The notes beneath the pieces were generated by a model, which did no database searches, was not told the origin of the DNA, and saw only the letters and a program-made list of their open reading frames with translations. Shown here in pieces: positions 1 to 6,101 of a stretch of DNA of 7,780 nt; within the stretch, counting starts at the first letter, position 1; every line of letters starts with the position of its first letter. Source of the DNA: Armatimonadota bacterium (lineage in GTDB: Bacteria > Armatimonadota > HRBIN16); assembly GCA_028275265.1 (NCBI GenBank), contig JAPWUZ010000114.1, positions 1 to 7,780 of the forward strand. Reading direction: 5' to 3'. A program made the position numbers and the translations under genes.

Positions 1-58
1 TCGGCTTACACTTCCCGCCGTCTTATCTCCCGTGAACCCCAAAAGGAGGTGTCAGAAG

Positions 59-562
59 ATGAAACGAGCATGGACATGGATCGCGGTAACCACCTTGCTG
101 GCAGCGATGGTGATAAACCCTGCCTTCGCGCAGGGGCGTGGAGCGGGACGCGGGAACGCTTACGGGGCGAAGGGGCAACCCTGTCCCTATAGCTACACCC
201 AACCCAACCCGAACGCCGGCGGCTGGTGGACGCGCGTGAACCCCACCGACCCACAGGAGAAGCAGTTTGCGGAGCAGGTGAAGGCTCTGCATGACCAGAT
301 TCGGCAGAAGCAGTTCGAACTGACGCAGATGCAGGCGAACAAGGCGGACGCGAAGGCGATCGAGGCAAAGCAGGCAGAGATTAACGCCCTGCGCGAGCAA
401 CTGCACCAGCTGCAGGTCAGCAACCGTGAACTGCACCAGAAGATGATGCAACAGAATCGCGGTGGCAGTGGCTACGGCGGCGCAGGGAACGGCTATGGCA
501 ACCGAGCGCGGGCACAGATGCGCGGAACCAACCCGAACTGCCCGTTCGTGAACACGCGATAA
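59..562 (+). CDS. Secreted Spy/CpxP/ZraP-like periplasmic coiled-coil protein
   Basis: A 167-residue exported protein. The start at 59 is chosen because AGGAGG (44-49) lies 9 nt upstream and the first residues then form a signal peptide: MKR, a hydrophobic stretch, and a signal peptidase I site after PAFA (residue 24). An in-frame ATG at 32 would add nine residues ahead of the signal and has no such site. The mature protein has an Arg/Gly-rich segment (26-40), a Trp-containing linker (50-63), a helical Gln/Lys/Glu-rich region likely to form a coiled coil or hairpin (65-134), and a Gly/Tyr-rich tail (135-150). This order, and the pattern of LHDQIRQKQFEL followed by INALREQLHQL, resembles periplasmic chaperone or metal-sensor proteins of the Spy/CpxP/ZraP group. 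Only two Cys (42, 161) remain after the signal, and there is no His-rich metal tail, so zinc binding should not be assumed. The family call is by pattern only. The gene is alone and ends in its own terminator. Confidence 0.7.
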   Translation: MKRAWTWIAVTTLLAAMVINPAFAQGRGAGRGNAYGAKGQPCPYSYTQPNPNAGGWWTRVNPTDPQEKQFAEQVKALHDQIRQKQFELTQMQANKADAKAIEAKQAEINALREQLHQLQVSNRELHQKMMQQNRGGSGYGGAGNGYGNRARAQMRGTNPNCPFVNTR

Positions 563-574
563 GACGCAAACACC

Positions 575-603
575 CGGCAGCCCTCTGGGCTGCCGTTTTT
601 TTT
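575..603 (+). terminator. Intrinsic terminator after the Spy/ZraP-like gene
   Basis: A perfect 9-bp stem, CGGCAGCCC (575-583) with GGGCTGCCG (587-595), has a 3-nt loop TCT and is followed by eight T (596-603). It starts 13 nt after the stop codon, so the first gene is probably transcribed separately from the metalloprotease gene. Confidence 0.93.
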
Positions 604-673
604 GTACCTGCAGGCTTTCGGCAGACATGCACAGAATTGGCTACTTCGGCAAGAGTTTCAGGAGGTATTGCTG

Positions 674-2734
674 ATGACACGCCTGCTTACCGTAGTGACA
701 CTATGCGCGGTGCTGCTGTCTGCACAGGCAGATACGCTGGAGTTGACCGACGGCACGGTGCTTCAGGGATGTTTTATCCGGGATGAGGGAGTGCGCCTGC
801 TGGTGTGGGAGAACATGCAGCAGGTCGGCGGACCTGCTAAAGTGTATCCCCGCAGTATGGTCAAACAGTTCAAAGTGCAACGAGACGACAGCTGGGACGC
901 CCGACCCAACCTGCCCGACCTCACGATTACTTTCATCGAACTGAACCCCAAACTGGCGGGACTGCACGGCAGGGTGCATTATGACCATTGGGGGCGTCCC
1001 AAAATCACCGGTGCCCCCGTGTTGCCGGACTTGGGCGAGGAGAGCTACCTCAAGCCTGAAGAGATTGTCAAAAAGCTCAAGCTGAAGTATCAGCCGGGCG
1101 AGCCGGTTACCCTCGCCGCACACGTCAAGAACGTGGGGTTTGCCACCGCGCAGCCGTTTGAATTCGTATGGCTGATTGACGGCAAGGAGGTGAGCCGCGG
1201 CAGACACCGGCAACGCCTGCGTGAGATGGGAGAAGCCACCTTCACCCTCAAGTGGAACTGGCAGGAAGGTTTCCACCACGTCACCTTCCGCATCATCACG
1301 AACCAGAAAGAGATAGCTACCATCAACAACGAGGTCACCGACCCGCTGTGGGGCTGGGGCTTCTTCTACATTGTCAGCAATAAGCGGGTGCGGATGTGGC
1401 ATACCTTCCGCAGCGCGGCGGGAACCTTCTGCTTCGAAGACTACTACCGCTGGCATATCGATATCATGAACCTGCTGTTCGCACACAGCATTTTCCCCGC
1501 CGCTCCGGAGGGCATCAAGGCACGGGTGCGCCTTGACCGCATCATCTACACCGACGATGTGGATAAGGCAGTGCAGGGGCTTGTCGCGGAGGACGGTATC
1601 GCTTACCATCAGGGCGGCTGGATATGGCACGATAGTCCCGAAGAGAAAGCGGGCAAGTGGGAACCGCCCACGAAGGAGTGGCGACAGAACACCGAATGGT
1701 CACTCCCCCACGAGCTGGGGCACCAGCTGGGTTTGACCGACTGGTATGCGCTGGACTACGCAGGGCATGAGCATCACAAAATGCCCGATAACGGTGACCT
1801 CGTCGCGCACTTCATGACCCATCCGGTAACGATGATGCACTGGCACGGGCCGCACGTGTTCTCGGAGGCGGATGCGGGTTACCTGAACATGACGTGGGAT
1901 AAACCGCGTGGGCATTTCGGCGACCACTACTTCGCCATCCCAGCCGAGAACTTCCTGCGCGTGGTGGACGTGAACGGCAAGCCGGTGCCCGGCGCGAAGG
2001 TGGAGATTTTCCAGCGCGGCTGTGTGGTAGACCCGAACGGACAACCCGGGGAAGAGGCGGGGGTAAAATACTTCCCCGTTATCGAGGACGGCAACTTCGA
2101 CTACCCCGTCTCCAAAGACCCTGTCATCGTGGGAGAAACCGACGACGACGGAATGCTTCGCCTGCCGAACCGACCGGTCAAAGAGGTGCGCACGCTGAAC
2201 GGCTTCCACCGCCGTCCCAACCCATTTGGCAATATCAACGTGGTGGGGGGGCGCGGGTTGATGCTGGTGAAGGTCACGAAGTACAACCGTCCCTGCTACT
2301 ACTGGCTGGAGATTACCGACTTTATCACCGCGTGGTTCCGCGGGCAGAAGGAGCGCTTCACCATCACGCTCAAGACACCGTATGGCTCGGTAGACTCGCC
2401 GCTGCCGCCGCGCAACGTCACGGTGGAGCGCATCGACGAGCATCACGTCCGGGTGCGCTGGGAAAAGCCGGCGGTGCTGCGGGAGACGCAGTATCTGGAT
2501 CGAGCCATCGGCTATCGGGTGTACCGCCGCGTCTCCAGCGATGGACTGAACGACCGCCCCTGGTTCCCGGTGGCAACGGTAGGACCCGACACGTTCGAGT
2601 GCATGGTGGACCTGCGCCAGCGTCCAGAGGACGTATACTGGTTTTCGCAGGCGAACCGTTTTGCCGTCTCCACCATTGGCGAGCTGTCGGTAGAGAGCGA
2701 GCTGGTAGAGACGCTACTGCCAGAGAAACCATAG
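674..2734 (+). CDS. Secreted multidomain zinc metalloprotease (metzincin-like)
   Basis: A 686-residue protein. The start at 674 is preferred over an in-frame ATG at 602 because AGGAGG (660-665) lies 8 nt upstream and a signal peptide then begins at residue 1, with cleavage likely after SAQA (residue 19). Domains in order: a short beta module opening TLELTDGTVLQG (21-75); a CARDB-like Ig domain (about 80-215), suggested by PDLTI, YQPGEPVTLAAHVKNVG and the later FRIITN; a catalytic region (about 230-405) with HELGHQLGLTD (346-356), in which His346, His350 and probably Asp356 bind zinc and Glu347 is the catalytic base; a carboxypeptidase-regulatory-like beta domain (about 425-500, VNGKPVPGAKVEIF then GETDDDG); and a fibronectin type III domain (about 577-675, PLPPRNVTVERID then GYRVYRR). 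VTMMHWHG (385-391) is a candidate Met-turn. It probably cleaves extracellular protein; the substrate is unknown. No convincing promoter was seen in 604-659. The gene overlaps the opposing subtilase gene at the 3' end. Confidence 0.85.
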   Translation: MTRLLTVVTLCAVLLSAQADTLELTDGTVLQGCFIRDEGVRLLVWENMQQVGGPAKVYPRSMVKQFKVQRDDSWDARPNLPDLTITFIELNPKLAGLHGRVHYDHWGRPKITGAPVLPDLGEESYLKPEEIVKKLKLKYQPGEPVTLAAHVKNVGFATAQPFEFVWLIDGKEVSRGRHRQRLREMGEATFTLKWNWQEGFHHVTFRIITNQKEIATINNEVTDPLWGWGFFYIVSNKRVRMWHTFRSAAGTFCFEDYYRWHIDIMNLLFAHSIFPAAPEGIKARVRLDRIIYTDDVDKAVQGLVAEDGIAYHQGGWIWHDSPEEKAGKWEPPTKEWRQNTEWSLPHELGHQLGLTDWYALDYAGHEHHKMPDNGDLVAHFMTHPVTMMHWHGPHVFSEADAGYLNMTWDKPRGHFGDHYFAIPAENFLRVVDVNGKPVPGAKVEIFQRGCVVDPNGQPGEEAGVKYFPVIEDGNFDYPVSKDPVIVGETDDDGMLRLPNRPVKEVRTLNGFHRRPNPFGNINVVGGRGLMLVKVTKYNRPCYYWLEITDFITAWFRGQKERFTITLKTPYGSVDSPLPPRNVTVERIDEHHVRVRWEKPAVLRETQYLDRAIGYRVYRRVSSDGLNDRPWFPVATVGPDTFECMVDLRQRPEDVYWFSQANRFAVSTIGELSVESELVETLLPEKP

Positions 2735-4750
2735 CCTGTCAATCAGCAGCCTGGCGTCCGCGTTGCCCGTGTTCACCACAATCTTGACGAACAGGTCGCC
2801 TTCATAGGAGACCCACCGGCTCGCAGGCGCAGGCAGGCTGAAGCGCAGTGTCTCGCCAGCGTGCGCGCTTGCGCTGGCGTTGAACACCTCTACCCACACG
2901 CCATAGGGATAGCTGCCTGTACTGAAGTCGTACAGCTGCACGCTCTCCACGACGCTGTCGCCCACGCCCACGTACTGGCGTAGGTACTCTGCGGAGATGG
3001 ACGACACGCTGTTCTTGTCCAATCCGCGCACCAGCAACTTCAGCTCGATGGTCTTGCTGTTGTCCGTGCGGGGACGGGCAACCAGCGCTTTGCCGTCCGC
3101 TTCCAGCAGTTCTGCATAGCCGCCGCTAAGCGAGGCACCCTGCCCGTAGCGCCCCACGATGCCCACATCGCTCGGCGCGGTTGCGAAAGCGAGAGAGGAC
3201 GGGTCCACCGTCAGCCAGCAGCGGTTGGAGGTTCTGCCACGCACGCGCACCTGCAGCCAGCCCGATGCCGCCCCATTCGGCACTTGCACCACGATGCGCG
3301 AGTCACTCCATTCCAGCACCCGCAACACGGGCTGCGGGCGAGGAACAGGACGAGTCGATAACGCCACCAGCTGCCTGCTCTGCAGTAGCACCGCTCCCGT
3401 GTTCGCGTCCCACCCAAAGCCGCGCCCGAAAATGGTCACCAACCCACCGGTCGCGGGCAGACGATGCGGGCTGATCCAGTGAATGGTCGGCGAGGTCGGG
3501 TACCAGGGGGTCAGTAACGGCAGCAGGCGAAGGGCAGACCAGGCATCCACACGCCCGTAGTTCGAGAAATAGCCCACCACAGGGTCATTCAGCGGGAGAG
3601 AGGAGTATTCCAGCGCCATGCGGATGTTCTGCACAGGGGCGTTCGGCTGGAGAGACCACAGCAGCGCTGCGACTCCCGCGGCGTTGGGAGTAGCCGCAGA
3701 AGTTCCCGCGAAGCGGTCGGTATATCCCCCGCCCCACGTGGTCGCCACGATGCCCACGCCCGGCGCGCTGACGTCCACCCATGTGCCGTAGTTGGAGAAA
3801 CTCGCCTTGCGGTCGGCGGACGTGGTCGCCGCCACAGCCACCGCTTTATCATAACCCGCAGGGTAGATGGGGTATGGCTCGTCGAAGTTGCCCGCCGCCG
3901 CGACGACCAGACAACCTTTGTTCCAAGCGTAATCGACGGCGGCGCGAAGCAGTGGCGTGAGGTCGTCGCTGAAGTAGCTGATGCTTTGCACCTTCGCCCC
4001 CATGTCCGCTGCGTATACCACACCGGGGGCGAACATCGAATCGTAGGAGTAACCGTTCGAAAGCCCGATTTTCACGCACATGATGCGGCATCGATAGGCG
4101 ATGCCTGCCATTTGATAGCCGTTATCCCCCGCTGCAGCAATGATGCCTGCGCAGGCGGTGCCGTGTCCATGGTCGTCCATGGGGTCGCGATCGCCGTAGG
4201 CGAAATCCCAGCCGAGGTCATCGTCCACAAAGCCGTTGTGATCATCGTCGATGCCGTTCTCGGGGATTTCGCCCAAGTTGCGCCAGATGTTGGGAACCAG
4301 TTCGGGGTGCGTGTAGTCCACACCGGTATCCAGCACCGCCACCACCACATCCGGATTGCCCTGCGTGATGTCCCATGCGGCGGGCACGTTCATCCGGAAT
4401 AGGTTCCACTGGTTTGGCACCAGGGGGTCATTGGGGATGTACGCCATGCGGTAGGCGCGGTCGGGGTACGCCTCGCGCACCAGCCCTTTCGCCTTCAACA
4501 GGGCAATGGTCTCGTCCACCTGCCCGTATGGCACGTTCAGCACCGCGTAGCCCAGCTGCGGGATTTGACGCAGGGTGCGGTATCCGAGCCGCTGCACTTC
4601 TTTCTGCGCTGCCGGATGCGCGAAACGCACGATGATGCGGTCCGGCGCCGCAAGCACACAGGTTTGCGAAGTCAGAATCGGTTCCCGCGACTGCTCCGCA
4701 CCCAGCGAGGCACACCACAGGAGCAATATCGCCACGAAAAGACGCTTCAT
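2714..4750 (-). CDS. Secreted S8 subtilisin-like protease (thermitase/fervidolysin type) with IPT/TIG domain
   Basis: A 678-residue exported serine protease. Its start has GGGGAGG six nt upstream and opens with a signal peptide (about 1-18, hydrophobic FVAILLLWCASLGA). An N-terminal prodomain (about 36-103, DRIIVRFAHPAAQ) is followed by PNDPLVPNQWNL, the usual opening of thermitase-like catalytic domains. The triad is visible: Asp141 in VAVLDTGVDYTHPEL, His196 in DDHGHGTACAG, Ser351 in AGTSAATPNAAG, with oxyanion Asn288 in VVAAAGN. An Asp/Asn-rich insert (165-178, NGIDDDHNGFVDDD) is typical of calcium-stabilised subtilases. An IPT/TIG Ig-like domain (about 422-515) follows, opening ISPHRLPATGGLVTIFGRGFG. 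A C-terminal beta-rich region (about 525-678) was not recognised. The serine motif departs from the usual GTSMAxPHVAG, with Ala for Met and Asn for His, but keeps the nucleophile. It is likely a scavenging or maturation protease outside the cytoplasm. No terminator was seen where it meets the metalloprotease gene. Confidence 0.93.
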   Translation of the reverse strand: MKRLFVAILLLWCASLGAEQSREPILTSQTCVLAAPDRIIVRFAHPAAQKEVQRLGYRTLRQIPQLGYAVLNVPYGQVDETIALLKAKGLVREAYPDRAYRMAYIPNDPLVPNQWNLFRMNVPAAWDITQGNPDVVVAVLDTGVDYTHPELVPNIWRNLGEIPENGIDDDHNGFVDDDLGWDFAYGDRDPMDDHGHGTACAGIIAAAGDNGYQMAGIAYRCRIMCVKIGLSNGYSYDSMFAPGVVYAADMGAKVQSISYFSDDLTPLLRAAVDYAWNKGCLVVAAAGNFDEPYPIYPAGYDKAVAVAATTSADRKASFSNYGTWVDVSAPGVGIVATTWGGGYTDRFAGTSAATPNAAGVAALLWSLQPNAPVQNIRMALEYSSLPLNDPVVGYFSNYGRVDAWSALRLLPLLTPWYPTSPTIHWISPHRLPATGGLVTIFGRGFGWDANTGAVLLQSRQLVALSTRPVPRPQPVLRVLEWSDSRIVVQVPNGAASGWLQVRVRGRTSNRCWLTVDPSSLAFATAPSDVGIVGRYGQGASLSGGYAELLEADGKALVARPRTDNSKTIELKLLVRGLDKNSVSSISAEYLRQYVGVGDSVVESVQLYDFSTGSYPYGVWVEVFNASASAHAGETLRFSLPAPASRWVSYEGDLFVKIVVNTGNADARLLIDRLWFLWQ

Positions 4751-4795
4751 CGTTTGCCTCCCCTTCTGGAAAAACGAAACAAACCACCGGCAACT

Positions 4796-4825
4796 ATCTT
4801 ACGCTATTCGGCATACCAACGTCAA
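4796..4825 (-). promoter_or_regulatory. Sigma70-type promoter of the subtilase gene
   Basis: Read on the minus strand, TTGACG (4820-4825) and TAAGAT (4796-4801) are separated by 18 bp. The -10 ends about 45 bp upstream of the subtilase ATG. It matches the consensus at 5/6 and 4/6 positions. No other candidate of this quality was seen between the gene and the riboswitch promoter. Confidence 0.6.
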
Positions 4826-4840
4826 GCTGGAAGGCAAGGC

Positions 4841-4870
4841 TCGCGGGCGCAGGCTAAAGCCTCCGGCTAC
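4841..4870. repeat. REP-like imperfect palindrome
   Basis: The segment contains GCAGGCTAAAGCCTCCGGC, in which AGGCT and AGCCT flank an AA centre inside a G/C-rich context. It lies between two divergent promoters and belongs to neither the subtilase gene nor the riboswitch. The form resembles short intergenic palindromes that recur in some thermophile genomes. Only one copy is present in this window, so its repetitive nature is inference. Confidence 0.35.
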
Positions 4871-4906
4871 ATTCTGTATATTCTCGAAAAACCGCCCCCA
4901 TTGCCA

Positions 4907-4935
4907 TTGACAACCCGGCAAAGGTGTGATACACT
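4907..4935 (+). promoter_or_regulatory. Strong sigma70-type promoter driving the B12 riboswitch and prepilin transcript
   Basis: A perfect -35 TTGACA (4907-4912), an exact 17-bp spacer, and -10 TACACT (4930-4935) preceded by TG one base away (4927-4928, extended -10). Transcription should start near 4942, a few bases before the aptamer. The near-consensus match suggests high initiation, with control exercised downstream in the leader. Confidence 0.85.
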
Positions 4936-4950
4936 ATCACCAAATCACAT

Positions 4951-5163
4951 AAGGGTAAGCCGTCTGCGCCTCAATCGCATTGAGGCTGAAATATCGGGGG
5001 AAGTCCGGTGAGAATCCGGCGCAGGCCCGCTGCGGTGTGTCTCCGTTAAGGAGATAAGCCCGAATGCCCGGCGACGGCTGGTCACTCCCTGCAATCGCAG
5101 GGTACCCCTTCGCGGAGGGAGGGGGACGTGACCCGAAGGTGAATATCGGGCGCGTTTCAACCC
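4951..5163 (+). ncRNA. Cobalamin (vitamin B12) riboswitch aptamer with peripheral domain
   Basis: The conserved core is readable. A closing helix joins AGCCGTC (4958-4964) to GACGGCT (5073-5079). An 8-bp hairpin sits at 4968-4986. GGGAAG (4998-5003) is followed by the P4 arm, CCGG pairs (5005-5008/5016-5019) with T-loop-like loop TGAGAAT. P5 is GCAG/CTGC (5021-5024/5030-5033) with loop GCCCG, then GGTGTG. A hairpin TCTCC/GGAGA (5040-5054) precedes the B12 box AAGCCCGAATGCCCGGC (5056-5072). This parallels the E. coli btuB leader, where P5 is GCUG/CAGC and the B12 box begins AAGCCCGAAGACC. A peripheral three-way junction (GGTCAC 5080-5085 with GTGACC 5128-5133) carries two hairpins. A P13-like stem (5138-5143/5156-5162) presents CGGGC (5147-5151), an exact complement of the P5 loop. 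It should bind a cobalamin; the preferred form (adenosyl, methyl or hydroxo) cannot be told from sequence alone. Confidence 0.93.
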
Positions 5164-5192
5164 ACCTGGTGCGAAAGGGCATCAGGTTTTTT
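5164..5192 (+). terminator. Riboswitch expression-platform terminator
   Basis: Stem ACCTGGTGC (5164-5172) pairs with GCATCAGGT (5179-5187) over 9 bp with one G-U pair. The loop is GAAAGG and the T run is 5187-5192. It begins directly after the P13-like helix and 87 nt before the prepilin start, the expected place for a ligand-controlled transcription terminator. AGGTG (5137-5141) can pair with CACCT (5163-5167) and is a candidate antiterminator because it takes part of the 5' arm. Confidence 0.88.
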
Positions 5193-5212
5193 GTTGACGC
5201 GCCGTACGCCAC

Positions 5213-5278
5213 CACCGCCCGGCGACGTTTCCCTCCGCACGTCGTCAGCGGTGATTATTTTTTCGTAAGGAGGGAAAC
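5213..5278 (+). promoter_or_regulatory. Second leader hairpin with anti-Shine-Dalgarno loop
   Basis: CACCGC (5213-5218) pairs with GCGGTG (5248-5253) and CGACG (5223-5227) with CGTCG (5240-5244). The T-rich tract TTATTTTTT (5255-5263) follows. The segment GTTTCCCTCC (5227-5236), mostly in the hairpin loop, is the exact reverse complement of GGAGGGAAAC (5269-5278), which contains the prepilin ribosome-binding site and ends at the base before ATG. It could act as a ribosome-binding-site mask, as a second terminator, or both. Confidence 0.6.
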
Positions 5279-6028
5279 ATGCCTGACAAACGCAACGCCT
5301 TTACGCTGATTGAGCTGCTGGTGGTTATCGCGATTATCGCGATACTGGCAGCCATCCTCTTCCCCGTCTTCGCGCAGGCGCGCGAGAAAGCCCGCCAGGC
5401 CAGCTGCCAGAGCAACATGAAGCAACTCGGTCTGGCAACGCTGATGTATGCCCAGGACTATGATGAGACCTACCCTGTCGCCCAGTATGCCTACAGCGGC
5501 TCCCTGCGGCAATGCTGGTTCGGGCGGGAGGTGCAATCCAACGTCTGGGACAAAAACCAGAGCCTGCTCTACCCCTATATGAAAAACGGGCAGATTCAGC
5601 GATGTCCCAGCTGGGGTGGGCGCACCCGGTTCGGCGATGGCAATGGCTACGGTTACAACTGGGGCTACATCGGGTCGGACATCTACATCACCTTCAACTG
5701 GGGCACCTGGCCCAACCTGCAGAACCCTGCATCCCAAGGGGCACTTTCGCGCCCTGCAGAGAAAGTGATGTTCGCCGATAGCGGCTTCTACAATGTGCCC
5801 TGGTACGGTGGCGACGGTACCATGTGGGAGACGCCGTACATCGACCCGCCCTCCATGTGGTGGGGCAACCCGACGGTAGACTTCCGTCACATCGATAACC
5901 GGAAGGATGTGGACGCTACGGCACAGGTTGTAAGACATCGCGGGTTCGCGAACGTGGTCTTCTGTGACGGACACGTCAAACCCATGACGCAAACACAGAT
6001 GACCGACGCTCACTTCACCCGCGATTAA
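5279..6028 (+). CDS. Type IV prepilin-like protein with H-X9-DG C-terminal motif
   Basis: A 249-residue protein with AAGGAGG (5267-5273) five nt before ATG. A seven-residue basic leader (MPDKRNA) precedes FTLIELLVV, the class III signal cleaved and N-methylated by prepilin peptidase; mature Phe1 and Glu5 are present. The residue before the cut is Ala rather than the usual Gly. A hydrophobic helix (8-30) continues into AQAREKARQ. The C-terminal part is rich in Trp, Tyr and Gly and ends in His220-X9-Asp230-Gly231 (HRGFANVVFCDGH), the H-X9-DG motif of prepilin-associated proteins that are abundant in Armatimonadota and Planctomycetes. Four Cys lie at 43, 79, 109 and 229. It is likely assembled into or tethered with a pilus or pseudopilus at the inner membrane; its exact job is unknown. 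It is the only gene downstream of the cobalamin riboswitch before a strong terminator, so it should be repressed when cobalamin is plentiful, if the switch works in the usual direction. Confidence 0.92.
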   Translation: MPDKRNAFTLIELLVVIAIIAILAAILFPVFAQAREKARQASCQSNMKQLGLATLMYAQDYDETYPVAQYAYSGSLRQCWFGREVQSNVWDKNQSLLYPYMKNGQIQRCPSWGGRTRFGDGNGYGYNWGYIGSDIYITFNWGTWPNLQNPASQGALSRPAEKVMFADSGFYNVPWYGGDGTMWETPYIDPPSMWWGNPTVDFRHIDNRKDVDATAQVVRHRGFANVVFCDGHVKPMTQTQMTDAHFTRD

Positions 6029-6070
6029 GGCTTACGAGTTCCTCCTGCATAACGTGCGTTCGAATGGCGT

Positions 6071-6100
6071 CCCCCCTTCTGCCGAAGGGGGGGATTTTTT
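6071..6100 (+). terminator. Intrinsic terminator after the prepilin gene
   Basis: Stem CCCCCCTTC (6071-6079) pairs with GAAGGGGGG (6084-6092), loop TGCC, followed by GA and six T (6095-6100). The U run exists only on the plus strand. It lies 42 nt past the prepilin stop and two bases before the stop codon of the opposing gene, so it closes the riboswitch-controlled transcript after a single gene. Confidence 0.93.
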
Positions 6101-6101
6101 G

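Noticed and set aside
1..58. A promoter or gene end at the left edge
   Set aside because: Only 58 bases precede the first start and no pair of boxes with proper spacing was convincing; nothing beyond the ribosome-binding site can be supported.
602..673. Upstream in-frame start of the metalloprotease at 602
   Set aside because: It would start inside the T run of the previous terminator and bury the signal peptide; the start at 674 has a proper ribosome-binding site.
701..1630. Long minus-strand open frame (309 codons) opposite the metalloprotease gene
   Set aside because: It has no ribosome-binding site or recognisable protein pattern and lies wholly inside a gene with a signal peptide and clear domains. 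High G+C makes such antisense frames common.
1700..2446. Minus-strand open frame of 248 codons inside the metalloprotease gene
   Set aside because: Shadow frame in the same phase as other antisense frames; rich in Val/His/Arg from reversed codons, with no motif.
4565..5011. Plus-strand open frames running from the subtilase 5' end through the intergenic region into the riboswitch
   Set aside because: They cross a promoter and a structured RNA and show no protein-like composition.
5194..5278. A separate promoter for the prepilin gene downstream of the riboswitch terminator
   Set aside because: TTGACG at 5194-5199 has no acceptable -10 at 16-18 bp; the T-rich tract near 5255 lacks a -35.
5255..6013. 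Minus-strand open frame of 252 codons opposite the prepilin gene
   Set aside because: Its end lies inside the leader hairpin region and the protein has no recognisable features; the prepilin on the other strand is unmistakable.
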